DNA from: an uncultured bacterium
GTDB lineage: Bacteria; Hydrothermota; Hydrothermia; UBA1063; CAJXJZ01
Assembly (NCBI GenBank): GCA_913055745.1
Contig: CAJXJZ010000001.1
Span: forward strand, 66,798-130,797
DNA length: 64,000 nt
Direction: 5' to 3'
Shown here: positions 17,938 through 26,517 of the stretch, piece by piece
Layout of the letters: every line of letters starts with the position of its first letter
How positions within the stretch are numbered: position 1 is the first letter of the stretch
The notes under the pieces: model-generated
The model's input: only the letters and a program-made list of their open reading frames with translations
What the model was told of the DNA's origin: nothing
The model's database searches: none
Position numbers and translations under genes: made by a program

Positions 17938-19083
17938 GTGAAAAAGACCCAAATAGGTAAAGTACTAAGTGTTGCCATACCTGTGGTTTTGATAATCATT
18001 TTCCTTTTTGTAAGTCCAGTAAATATTAACCTGCTTATGTCGGGGTTTTTCTCAAAAACGATAATAAAGGTTATCATTGCAGTAATTTTAGTTCAGGTAT
18101 TTTCAAAAACCATGAAACTCGCAGGCTATGACAAAAAACTCCATGATGCAATCCGCATGCTCACTAAAAGTAAGAGGCTCGGCACAATAGTGCCATCCAT
18201 GCTTTTTGGACTCTTACCTATGCCTGCAGGGGCATTAGTGTCTGCTCCATTTGTTGAAAAAGGTGCCTCATATCTTGGTTTATCAAAGGAAAAAACCTTC
18301 TTCATCAACTACTGGTTCAGGCACATATGGGAATACTCATGGCCTTTGTACGCAGGTGTAATCTTAGCCTCTGGTATAATGAAGATGTCTATTGCACATT
18401 TTGCACTTATTCAATCTCCATTGGTCCTTCTATCCTTTATTGTGGGTGCCGCGGCGCTTCTTATGTGGACAAGAGACCAAAAAGAGAAGGCACATGAAAG
18501 TCTCGTGCCATTTAATTGGAAAACCATAACAGAGGTCTTCCTCCCGGTTCTTCTTCTCTTTATACTTGCCCTTGTCTTTGGTATAAATATCAACATCGCC
18601 CTCTTAGTTGTTATATTCCTTGTATATCTTATGTCTAAGGTGCATCTTTCAAACTTCTTAATTTCACTAAAGGACTCCATATTCTCTTTCACAACACTCC
18701 TCATTATAACGGTACTATTTTTAAAGACCGTTATAGAAAAAACTGGGATATTAACCCCTGTATATAACTCATTGGTAAAAAGTGGCATTCCACCTATTAT
18801 CGTCGGTACGGGCATAGCATACATATCTGGATTCTTCACAGGCATTACTCAAGCATCTGTGGGCATTAGTTTTCCTGTTTTCCTTTCAGGACTTATTAAA
18901 AATCCATATCTTGCCCCACTTCTTTATACAACAGGTTTCATGGGGGTTATGGTATCCCCATTTCATCTCTGCTATCTTACGACAAAGGAATACTTTAATG
19001 TATCCTTTAAAGACACTTATCCTATCATCATTCCACCCACAATTATAATGATACTTTCAAGCCTCTTTTACCTTTTAATATAG
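17938..19083 (+). CDS. DUF401-family membrane permease
   Basis: About ten hydrophobic segments over 381 residues; recognised as DUF401 from PSMLFGLLPMPAGALVSAPFVE, INYWFRHIWEYSWPLYAG and FFTGITQASVGISFPV. The family is distantly related to GntP/CitM-type carriers and has no assigned substrate. The start is GTG three bases after the marR stop, with no clear ribosome binding site, so translation is probably coupled. It sits between the regulator and the exporter genes and is likely co-regulated with them. Confidence 0.8.
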   Translation: MKKTQIGKVLSVAIPVVLIIIFLFVSPVNINLLMSGFFSKTIIKVIIAVILVQVFSKTMKLAGYDKKLHDAIRMLTKSKRLGTIVPSMLFGLLPMPAGALVSAPFVEKGASYLGLSKEKTFFINYWFRHIWEYSWPLYAGVILASGIMKMSIAHFALIQSPLVLLSFIVGAAALLMWTRDQKEKAHESLVPFNWKTITEVFLPVLLLFILALVFGININIALLVVIFLVYLMSKVHLSNFLISLKDSIFSFTTLLIITVLFLKTVIEKTGILTPVYNSLVKSGIPPIIVGTGIAYISGFFTGITQASVGISFPVFLSGLIKNPYLAPLLYTTGFMGVMVSPFHLCYLTTKEYFNVSFKDTYPIIIPPTIIMILSSLFYLLI

Positions 19084-19084
19084 C

Positions 19085-20815
19085 ATGAAGAACCTTCTTA
19101 AGTGGATATTCAAATACAAAACACGCGTTATCATCGGCATTATTATTTTGCTTTTTGTAGACCTATTTCAACTTGTAATTCCACTTGTTTTAAGAAAATT
19201 AATCAACCTCTTAGAGAGAGGAAGTGCAACTGGCGCCATTATAGTCAAATTCTCTCTATATATACTCCTGCTTGCCTTACTCACTGCAGTCTTTAGGTTT
19301 TTCTGGAGACTGTTCATCGTTGGTAATGCAAGAAAGATTGAAGAGGAACTCAGAAACGCACTGTATAACCATATTACTATGTTATCACCATCATTCTTTA
19401 CACGGACTGACACAGGCGACATTATGGCTCGCGCCACAAATGACATTGATGCCATAAGAAGGGCAAGCATAATGGGTGTTGTGGGTTCTTTTGATACCTT
19501 GTACTATGGTGTATTCAGTATAGTTGCAATGCTTAAACTATCAACAAAACTCGCAATATACATTCTCATTCCTTTACCTTTGCTCGCAATCATCATATTC
19601 ATCTTCTCAAAACTTATTTACCGATACTTTAGCGAGGTACAGGCAGCATTTTCAAACATTACAGAGAGTGTTAGGGAAAGCGTGGCGGGCATAAGGGTCA
19701 TAAGGGCATACGCGCAGGAAGATGGAGCAACACGAGAATTCGCTGATATAAATAGAGATTATCTCAATAAAAACATGCGATTGGTCAAGATCTTTGGTGG
19801 ATTTCAACCTATTATAAACCTTTTTGCAGGCATATCCATGTTTCTTATACTCTACTTAGGCGGTAGAAAAACCATTATAGGCGAGATGAGACTTGGGGAC
19901 CTTGTTGCTTTCTCAAGTTATATGGGCATGCTCATATGGCCCATGATCGCTATAGGATGGGTAACCAATGTACTCCAAAGAGGTGCAGCATCAATGGAAA
20001 GGGTACAAAAATTCCTTGAGGAAAAGCCTGATATTATTGAGCCCACGCATCCAAAAAAGCCTGATATAAAAGGTAATATTGAGATAAAGGATTTATCCTT
20101 TGAATATATTAAGGATAAACCAGTTTTAAAGCATATCAATTTAACAGTCAAAGAGGGAGAGCGGATAGGCATACTCGGCAAAACAGGGTGTGGAAAGACC
20201 ACTCTCATAAAACTTCTATTAAAACTATACAATGTGCCCCCTCATACAATCTTCTATGAGAATATTCCTATTGAGGAGATACACTCAGAGCATTTAAGGA
20301 GGTTTATCGGAATTGTGCCTCAGGAAACAGTCCTGTTCACAGAAACTATTAAAAACAACATTTGCTTTGGTCTTAAAGAAGAAGAATGTACCATGGAAAA
20401 GGTCATTGAGGCAGCCAGAATTGCAGAAATACACAATGAAATTATGGAATTTCCTTTGGGTTATGACACCGTCATAGGTGAACGCGGCATAACACTCTCA
20501 GGGGGGCAAAAACAGAGAATAGGAATTGCAAGGGCTATTATAAAGAGGCCTCACATAATTATTTTTGATGATGCTCTCTCAGCAGTAGACGCAAGAACAG
20601 AGAGGAAAATCCTTGACAACCTAAAAGGATTTTTAAAAGGTAGGACATCTATAATAATATCCCAGAGAATAGTAGCACTTAAGGATTCTGATTATATTTA
20701 TGTAATGCAAGATGGTGAAATCACTGACCAGGGAAGGCATGAAGAACTTATCAAAAAAGCAGGTATTTACAAGACCATATATGAACTTCAAAAGACAACG
20801 GAGCAAGTTGAATGA
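19085..20815 (+). CDS. ABC exporter half, degenerate-site subunit
   Basis: Type IV ABC exporter subunit: six membrane helices (about 1-310) then a nucleotide-binding domain with Walker A GKTGCGKTT, Q-loop VPQETVLF, signature LSGGQKQR and Walker B IIIFDDALSAVD. The catalytic glutamate after Walker B is aspartate and the switch histidine is glutamine (IISQRIVAL). Together with the abnormal signature in the next gene this makes one consensus and one dead ATP site, the pattern of heterodimers such as TM287/288. Starts two bases after the DUF401 stop and overlaps the partner gene by ATGA. Confidence 0.92.
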   Translation: MKNLLKWIFKYKTRVIIGIIILLFVDLFQLVIPLVLRKLINLLERGSATGAIIVKFSLYILLLALLTAVFRFFWRLFIVGNARKIEEELRNALYNHITMLSPSFFTRTDTGDIMARATNDIDAIRRASIMGVVGSFDTLYYGVFSIVAMLKLSTKLAIYILIPLPLLAIIIFIFSKLIYRYFSEVQAAFSNITESVRESVAGIRVIRAYAQEDGATREFADINRDYLNKNMRLVKIFGGFQPIINLFAGISMFLILYLGGRKTIIGEMRLGDLVAFSSYMGMLIWPMIAIGWVTNVLQRGAASMERVQKFLEEKPDIIEPTHPKKPDIKGNIEIKDLSFEYIKDKPVLKHINLTVKEGERIGILGKTGCGKTTLIKLLLKLYNVPPHTIFYENIPIEEIHSEHLRRFIGIVPQETVLFTETIKNNICFGLKEEECTMEKVIEAARIAEIHNEIMEFPLGYDTVIGERGITLSGGQKQRIGIARAIIKRPHIIIFDDALSAVDARTERKILDNLKGFLKGRTSIIISQRIVALKDSDYIYVMQDGEITDQGRHEELIKKAGIYKTIYELQKTTEQVE

Positions 20816-22890
20816 GAAGGCATTTTGATGTATTAGAAGAAAAACGCATAGGTAAGATTAAGGACATAGATATTTTTAGAAAACTCATTGAGTTTTCTAA
20901 GCCTTATAAACATATCTTCATATTCTGTGTTTTACTTATATTTGCTACAACATTTTTTCAACTCGGTATGCCATATATAATGAAAGCCGCTATTGACAGA
21001 GGACTTATGCCAACTTCAAAAAAACTGATAAAAACAGATGCATTTACACAAAAAATCAGAAAAAAATATCCAAAGGCATTTGTTGGAAACTTTGCTTTAC
21101 TCCCTGCCCTACCAAGAGCCATAAAAAAGGACATGGAGGTAAAAAAATATTTTAGCCCTGCCTCATACTTTGCCCTTTCAGAAAATGCCAAGGTGGACTC
21201 TATTTTAAATATAACCAACCTTTCTCATATAACACAAAACAATATGGTTTTTATTCCACAAAACCAGATGTACAAACTATCTCCACACAATCTTGGGATA
21301 TTAAGATGGGAACACTACAGGACTCTATTGAAATACTCCCTTATCTATTTAGGCTTTTTACTCTTAAGTTTTATTTTCACCTTTTTGCAGGTGTATTTCT
21401 TGCAGTATTTTGGTCAATTGGTCATTTATGACCTTAGAATGGCTATATATAAAAAGATAATGAAACTCCCTATAAGTTATTTTGACAAAAATCCCACTGG
21501 TAGAATAGTGACAAGGGCAACAAACGATGTAAATGCTATAAATGAAATGTTCTCCTCTGTACTTGTTTACACAATAAAAGACTTCTTCCTCCTATCCGGC
21601 ATTCTCATTATAATGTTTAAACTATCTCCTTCCCTCTCTATAAAAATATTGCTTTTGGTACCATTTATCATTGGCCTTTCCTTTGTATTTCAAAAATACG
21701 CAAGGAAGGCATATAGAAATGTTAGGATGAAACTTTCAAAACTCAACGCCTTTACACAGGAGAGTGTATCCGGTATTGAAGTTGTTCATATTTTTTATGC
21801 AATGAAGAAGATGATAAAGAGGTACAAAAACATAAATCATGAACTCTATAAAGCGAATATAGAACAGATGTATGTCTATGCATTTTTTAGGCCACTTATG
21901 GAAATGATGAGGGTAGTTGCTGTTGCCATGATAGTATATTTTGGAGGGAGAGGCATTTTATCCAATTACATAACCTTTGGTACCTTAGTAGCATTTTTAT
22001 CTTATATTGATATGTTCTTCTCTCCTATTAGAGACCTTGCAGAAAAATACAATATCCTACAATCATCCTTTGCAGCGGGTGAGCGTATAATCTTACTCCT
22101 GAATGAGGAAGAAGAAAAGCAGGAGGGCAAAATAGAAAGAGATATTCAAGGTGAAATTGAATTTGATCATGTGTGGTTTTCCTATAACAATGACAGGTGG
22201 ATTTTAAAAGATGTCTCCTTTAAGGTGGATAAAGGAAAAACAGTTGCCATAGTTGGCCCTACAGGTGCAGGAAAAACATCCACAATAAGCCTCCTTGCAA
22301 GATTCTATGATAACCAGAAAGGGAAAATAAAAATAGACGATGAAAGATTAAAGGACTATAATATACAAAAACTACGGAGAGAGATGGCCTTTGTTTTCCA
22401 GGATGTTTTTATTTTCAAAAAAGATGTGAAAAAGAACATAGCACTATGGGATGACATTGATGACAAAGAAATAGAAGAGGCTCTAAAAATAACCTATTCA
22501 AAGGAATTCGTTGAAAGATTGCCGCAAGGCATTCATACAAAACTTGGAGAGAGGGGAATAACCCTTTCAATGGGACAGAGACAACTTTTATCTTTTGCAA
22601 GGGCACTTGTTAGAAAGCCCAAGATACTTGTTCTTGATGAGGCAACAAGCAATATTGATACTTATACTGAACACTTAATTGAAAAGGCTTTGAGGAACCT
22701 TATAAAAGACAGAACATCAATTATTATTGCACATAGACTATCAACCATTAAAAACGCTAACAAAATAATGGTCATACTTGAAGGCAAACTGGTTGAGGAA
22801 GGGACGCACCAAGAACTGATGAAGAAAAATGGAGTTTATGCAAAACTCTACAAAATACAGTTTGAACTTTCACAAAAAGAGGCTGTTTAA
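20812..22890 (+). CDS. ABC exporter half, catalytic-site subunit with large extracytoplasmic insert
   Basis: Partner of the preceding gene. The nucleotide-binding domain has Walker A GPTGAGKTS, Walker B ILVLDEATSNID with the catalytic glutamate, and the switch IIAHRLSTI. Its signature is LSMGQRQ instead of LSGGQ, as expected for the subunit that completes the degenerate site. At 692 residues it is about 110 longer than normal. The excess lies between the first and second membrane helices (about residues 60-185, LMPTSKKLI to GILRWEHYR), which would form a domain outside the membrane. Substrate unknown; a drug, lipid or peptide is possible. Confidence 0.92.
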   Translation: MRRHFDVLEEKRIGKIKDIDIFRKLIEFSKPYKHIFIFCVLLIFATTFFQLGMPYIMKAAIDRGLMPTSKKLIKTDAFTQKIRKKYPKAFVGNFALLPALPRAIKKDMEVKKYFSPASYFALSENAKVDSILNITNLSHITQNNMVFIPQNQMYKLSPHNLGILRWEHYRTLLKYSLIYLGFLLLSFIFTFLQVYFLQYFGQLVIYDLRMAIYKKIMKLPISYFDKNPTGRIVTRATNDVNAINEMFSSVLVYTIKDFFLLSGILIIMFKLSPSLSIKILLLVPFIIGLSFVFQKYARKAYRNVRMKLSKLNAFTQESVSGIEVVHIFYAMKKMIKRYKNINHELYKANIEQMYVYAFFRPLMEMMRVVAVAMIVYFGGRGILSNYITFGTLVAFLSYIDMFFSPIRDLAEKYNILQSSFAAGERIILLLNEEEEKQEGKIERDIQGEIEFDHVWFSYNNDRWILKDVSFKVDKGKTVAIVGPTGAGKTSTISLLARFYDNQKGKIKIDDERLKDYNIQKLRREMAFVFQDVFIFKKDVKKNIALWDDIDDKEIEEALKITYSKEFVERLPQGIHTKLGERGITLSMGQRQLLSFARALVRKPKILVLDEATSNIDTYTEHLIEKALRNLIKDRTSIIIAHRLSTIKNANKIMVILEGKLVEEGTHQELMKKNGVYAKLYKIQFELSQKEAV

Positions 22891-23555
22891 ATATAGCCTT
22901 TTGCTTTAATTTCCTTTATTTTATCACTAAATAATCTGAGGTCTTCTTTTATGGCATTCTGGGCAAACTCACGCCAATTTGCATTCCTTGCGTGATCAAC
23001 AGTGGACGGATGATAAGTCACCAAGAGGGGAACATCAAAACGTGAAGTAAGTACCTTACCCCTTATCTCTCTCATTTGAGGTGTATTTTTTAGACCTAAT
23101 AACCACTTTGCAGCATATCTTCCAAGGGCAAGAAACAACTTGGGTTTTATAATTTCTATTTGAGCCTTAAGATACACTTCACACGCCATTATTTCATCCT
23201 CCTTAGGGTCCCTATTATTCGGTGGGCGACATTTAACAACATTGGTAATATAAAAATCTCTATCCCTGTCTATTCCGTACTCCCTTAGTATTTGAGAGAA
23301 CCTCTCACCCGCTTTGCCGATAAACGGCTTGCCATATATATCCTCATTACCTCCCGGCGCTTCACCTATTACCATTACCCTTGATGTGATATTGCCAAAT
23401 CCAAATACAACCTGCGTCCTCGTTTTATGCAGTCTGCATCTTTTACACCTTTCTGCTATGGATTTTATTCTATAAAACCTATGAAACGGTGACTCACTTT
23501 GGGTGTATATCTCCTCAAGTTCTAAAAAATCAATAAGGGTATTTCTATGTGACAA
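22887..23555 (-). CDS. Uracil-DNA glycosylase, family 4 (4Fe-4S type)
   Basis: Removes uracil from DNA. Family 4 marks: iron-sulfur cysteines in RCKRCRLHKTR, then NVVKCRPPNNRDP and MACEVYL; motif 1 GEAPGGNEDIYGKPFIGKAG; and motif 2 around TYHPSTV. The 222 residues include about 30 extra N-terminal residues. It is last in the leftward operon CT398-like, rpoZ, coaBC, udg, overlapping coaBC by 11 bases. Its stop overlaps the stop of the ABC gene in a shared TTAA. Confidence 0.9.
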   Translation of the reverse strand: MSHRNTLIDFLELEEIYTQSESPFHRFYRIKSIAERCKRCRLHKTRTQVVFGFGNITSRVMVIGEAPGGNEDIYGKPFIGKAGERFSQILREYGIDRDRDFYITNVVKCRPPNNRDPKEDEIMACEVYLKAQIEIIKPKLFLALGRYAAKWLLGLKNTPQMREIRGKVLTSRFDVPLLVTYHPSTVDHARNANWREFAQNAIKEDLRLFSDKIKEIKAKGYI

Positions 23556-24708
23556 ATCCTAAAACCTCTCTCAATATCAAAGTTGCAACCCTCTCCTTTG
23601 GCATGTCATTAAACAATAGCCTTTTTCCACCTTTTGTGAGTATAAAACCCGTTGATTTTCCACTTTCCATTGAGGATATGCGATTGGCAACTATCATATC
23701 CAAATGCTTTTCAATGAGTTTTTTCTCTGCCACATGTTCAATATCATCTGAAAGAGCAAAACCAACAAATATTTTGTTCTTTTTAAATTCCTTTAAGGTC
23801 TTTAAAATGTCCTCTGTCTTTTCAAGAGATACGTTCAAAAGAGCATGTTCCTCTCTCCTTATTTTCCCTCTTTCTCTTTTTGAAGGCTTAAAGTCCGACA
23901 CAGCAGCGGCCATAATGAGGATATCTACATCTTCTATCTTATCACAAATAGCGTTTTTCATCTCTTCTGTGGTACTTACATGTATAACCTCGTCTCTCTT
24001 ATATTCTTCTACCTCTTTTTTCCCAACAATCTGAATAAGATACCCACCATTCCTCTTTATCTCCTTTGCAAGGGCAAGTCCCATTTTTCCACTTGATCTA
24101 TTGGTCAGCACTCGAACATCATCTAAAGGCTCCTCTGTTCTACCATAGACAAGAAGTATCTTTCTACCCTCTAAGGGAAAGCCTCTATATGCCGCGTGTA
24201 CATCATCTATAATATACTCAATCTCCTCTAATCTACCTATGCCCTTATCACCACTTAAAAGTTCACCAGAATCAGGCCCTGAAAAATAATACCCTTTGCT
24301 TCTTAGGTACTTTACCTTATCCTGCAAAATAGGATTATTCCACATCACATCGTGCATACTTGGTGCAAATAAGACAGGCCCCCTAAAGGATGATATGGTA
24401 GTGCTAACTATATCATCAGATATTCCCGATGCGACTTTACCAATTATATTATAGTCCGCGGGAGCGACAAGAAGTACATCCCCCCATTTAGAAAGTTCAA
24501 TATGCAGAGATGTCTTCTCATGAAAATACGCATTGCCTACTATAGGCTTTTCTCCTGAAAGTAGGGTTATAACTTCCTCTGTTACAAAATGTGTTGCATT
24601 CTCGGTAAGAACTACTCTTGTTTCATGCCCCTCTTTTTTTAATGCTCTTATGAGATATGGGATCTTATATGCGGCGATACTACTCGTAATCGCCAGTACT
24701 ATCTTCAT
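23545..24708 (-). CDS. coaBC: Phosphopantothenoylcysteine decarboxylase/synthase, with altered decarboxylase residues
   Basis: Bifunctional coenzyme A enzyme: N-terminal flavin CoaC domain (about 1-180) and C-terminal CoaB synthetase (about 185-387). Aligning by eye to E. coli Dfp, the CoaC His75 is kept (SLHIELSKWGD). The active-site PAMN motif is PSMH, and the redox cysteine of the ACGD-G-GRM motif (Cys158 in E. coli) is serine in LLSGDKGIGRL. The CoaB side keeps NRSSGKMG, AAAVSDFKP, KIRR and VGFALSDD in diverged form. So the synthetase may work while the decarboxylase may be impaired or use other chemistry. Overlaps rpoZ by 29 bases. Confidence 0.9.
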   Translation of the reverse strand: MKIVLAITSSIAAYKIPYLIRALKKEGHETRVVLTENATHFVTEEVITLLSGEKPIVGNAYFHEKTSLHIELSKWGDVLLVAPADYNIIGKVASGISDDIVSTTISSFRGPVLFAPSMHDVMWNNPILQDKVKYLRSKGYYFSGPDSGELLSGDKGIGRLEEIEYIIDDVHAAYRGFPLEGRKILLVYGRTEEPLDDVRVLTNRSSGKMGLALAKEIKRNGGYLIQIVGKKEVEEYKRDEVIHVSTTEEMKNAICDKIEDVDILIMAAAVSDFKPSKRERGKIRREEHALLNVSLEKTEDILKTLKEFKKNKIFVGFALSDDIEHVAEKKLIEKHLDMIVANRISSMESGKSTGFILTKGGKRLLFNDMPKERVATLILREVLGFVT

Positions 24709-24946
24709 CCTCTATATTTATATCAGTTTTAACTTTTGTCTCTCTTGAACTAAATGTGTATTCAACATTTCCCTTTAAAACCTCTTTAAGTGCCATAATA
24801 GTGGGTTTTTCAGGAAGGTGCTTCCCCTCCTCTCTGGCTTTTCTCGCAATAAGTCTTGCCTTCTTGGCAGCAAGCACAATGGCAAAAAATTTATTAGGGT
24901 ATTTTTTCCATAATTCGTCAAGTGGTATAAATTCTATTTTATCCAT
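24680..24946 (-). CDS. rpoZ: RNA polymerase omega subunit
   Basis: Small subunit that helps assemble RNA polymerase. The core FFAIVLAAKKARLIARKA and KPTIMALKEVLKGNVEY match omega. The start at 24946 (MDKIEF) follows AAGGAGG by six bases; the ORF-track start at 24994 would lie inside the upstream gene and ahead of this site. The gene, 88 residues, starts inside the end of the CT398-like gene and ends inside coaBC. The rpoZ-coaBC pairing is common in bacteria. Confidence 0.9.
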   Translation of the reverse strand: MDKIEFIPLDELWKKYPNKFFAIVLAAKKARLIARKAREEGKHLPEKPTIMALKEVLKGNVEYTFSSRETKVKTDINIEDEDSTGDYE

Positions 24947-25694
24947 CATTCTCCTCCTTTTCTTCAAAATAAAGAAACCTTCCACAGTTCTCACATCTCA
25001 AAAATGCCTCCCCCTCCCTTACTTTAAGGGATATTTCAAAGGGTACCGTTGAGTTACAACCTGTACACACATACGCCTCCTCACCCTCCATCCCCAAAAT
25101 CCTCTTAATTGGGACAAGCACTTTGTTAAAGCCTTTTTTTCTTAACCGTTCATATTTTCTAAGATACGATACCTTTATATTTTCCTCAATTTTTTCCCTC
25201 TTTTTAAGTAATGTGGATACCCTCTCTTTAAGTACGCCCTCTTTGTTCCTCGTTTTTTCAAGTTCTTCCACTTTTTCTGATATCTGTTTTTGTATAGCAT
25301 TCTTTTTTTCAGGAAGTACGCGTTTAAACTCCTCCAACTCTTCATCCACTTCTATTATATCATTCTCTCGTTTTTCTACAACCTTCTTCTGGTTTTCTAT
25401 CTGCTGAAGCATAGCACGATACTCATCATTGTTCTTTATCTCAAGTAGTTGCTTTTTAAACCTCTCAAGTTTTTCTCGCTCAGCATTGTATTCAGCATTC
25501 TTTTCTCTAAGTGAAACTTCTTTTTTCTTAAGTTCTTCATCCAAGCCACTGAATGCCTTTTTAAGACTCTCAATCTCATTATTTATTCTGTTCAGTTTTT
25601 CAGGTAAGTCCCTGATTTCTTTTTCAAGGGTATCAATTTTGTTATCAAGTTTTTGAAGTTCTATAAGATGGGCATAATCCTCTGGATATTGCAT
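24939..25694 (-). CDS. Coiled-coil protein with C4 zinc ribbon (CT398/zf-RING_7 family)
   Basis: About 200 residues of continuous charged heptads (LEKEIRDLPEKL to KREKIEENIKVS) form a long helical hairpin; the tail is a zinc ribbon with CTGC and CENC. This is the CT398-like family found across bacteria, with suspected roles in protein secretion or nucleic-acid handling but no firm function. First gene of the rpoZ-coaBC-udg operon. The ATG has no ribosome binding site and a promoter lies six bases upstream. Confidence 0.83.
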   Translation of the reverse strand: MQYPEDYAHLIELQKLDNKIDTLEKEIRDLPEKLNRINNEIESLKKAFSGLDEELKKKEVSLREKNAEYNAEREKLERFKKQLLEIKNNDEYRAMLQQIENQKKVVEKRENDIIEVDEELEEFKRVLPEKKNAIQKQISEKVEELEKTRNKEGVLKERVSTLLKKREKIEENIKVSYLRKYERLRKKGFNKVLVPIKRILGMEGEEAYVCTGCNSTVPFEISLKVREGEAFLRCENCGRFLYFEEKEENDG

Positions 25695-25700
25695 ATATAA

Positions 25701-25729
25701 ATGTTAAAATAAAACCCATGGATGGTCAA
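25701..25729 (-). promoter_or_regulatory. Promoter of the CT398-rpoZ-coaBC-udg operon, leaderless arrangement
   Basis: On the minus strand TTGACC, 17 bases, TAACAT, then TTATAT directly before the ATG. The expected transcription start coincides with the start codon. Confidence 0.55.
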
Positions 25730-25791
25730 TTTATACGCAAAATGTTTTGTGTTCTCGAATTTCATTTTATCATATAAAAAAGGAGGAAAAA

Positions 25792-26514
25792 ATAATCACA
25801 TTATCTTTTATACTATTTAGTCTTTCAGAAACCGTAATTAAGGCGGACTCTTTTTTCTGGAGTATGAATTACGACAGTGCGAAGGTGTACTACACAAAGG
25901 CCCTCATTGAAGATTCAACCAGTTATTATGATGTTCATTGGAAACTGGCACGGCTTTATTGCAATATAGGTGATGTATTAAACAAAAAAGACAGTACAGA
26001 GAGCATGTATGATATGGCATTAAAACACGCAGATAAGGCCATATCAGAGGATAGCACAAGATATGAAGGGTATGTATGGAAATCTGCTGCTTTGGGTGAT
26101 AAGGCTCTGTTTCTGGGTGGGAAGAAAAAAATTGAGTATGCATTTCTTGTAAAAGATAATGCTGAAAAAGCACTTAGATTAAACCCTCAATGTGCGCTCT
26201 GCTATTTTATACTCGGTGAATACCAAAGAGAAGCAGCCACATTGGGGTCCATTTTACGAAGATTAGCCAAAACACTCTATGGAAAAGTACCAGAAGGCAC
26301 TTTGGATAGTTCACTCGTTCTATTATCAAAGGCAATAAAACTGGACTCCACTGAGATAAAGTATTATCTTGGCCGTGGAAAGACCTATATGAAAATGAAG
26401 GCATACGATCTTGCAAAAAAGGACTTTAATAGAGTGTTATCTTTAAAAGAAAAATACCAGGTGGACAGAAAATACAAAAAAGAGGCAAGGTATTTTCTTA
26501 AAAAACTTAAGTAA
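25792..26514 (+). CDS. Exported TPR-repeat protein, probable non-ATG start
   Basis: Tetratricopeptide repeats spread over the protein (for instance YDMALKHADKAISEDSTRYEGYVWKSAALGD and IKYYLGRGKTYMKMKAYDLAKKDFNRVL), giving a protein-binding scaffold. A hydrophobic start (TLSFILFSLSETVIKA) looks like a signal peptide. The start is odd: a perfect AAGGAGG is followed by ATA at 25792 and ATC at 25795, with no ATG/GTG/TTG in range. The ORF-track TTG at 25747 lies upstream of that site. Initiation at AUA or AUC is proposed; a sequencing error is the other explanation. Function unknown. Confidence 0.65.
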   Translation: MITLSFILFSLSETVIKADSFFWSMNYDSAKVYYTKALIEDSTSYYDVHWKLARLYCNIGDVLNKKDSTESMYDMALKHADKAISEDSTRYEGYVWKSAALGDKALFLGGKKKIEYAFLVKDNAEKALRLNPQCALCYFILGEYQREAATLGSILRRLAKTLYGKVPEGTLDSSLVLLSKAIKLDSTEIKYYLGRGKTYMKMKAYDLAKKDFNRVLSLKEKYQVDRKYKKEARYFLKKLK

Positions 26515-26517
26515 AGA

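Noticed and set aside
25123-25656. Serine/phenylalanine-rich plus-strand ORFs over the CT398-like gene
   Set aside because: They are antisense to a charged coiled coil, which always yields S/F-rich reverse frames.
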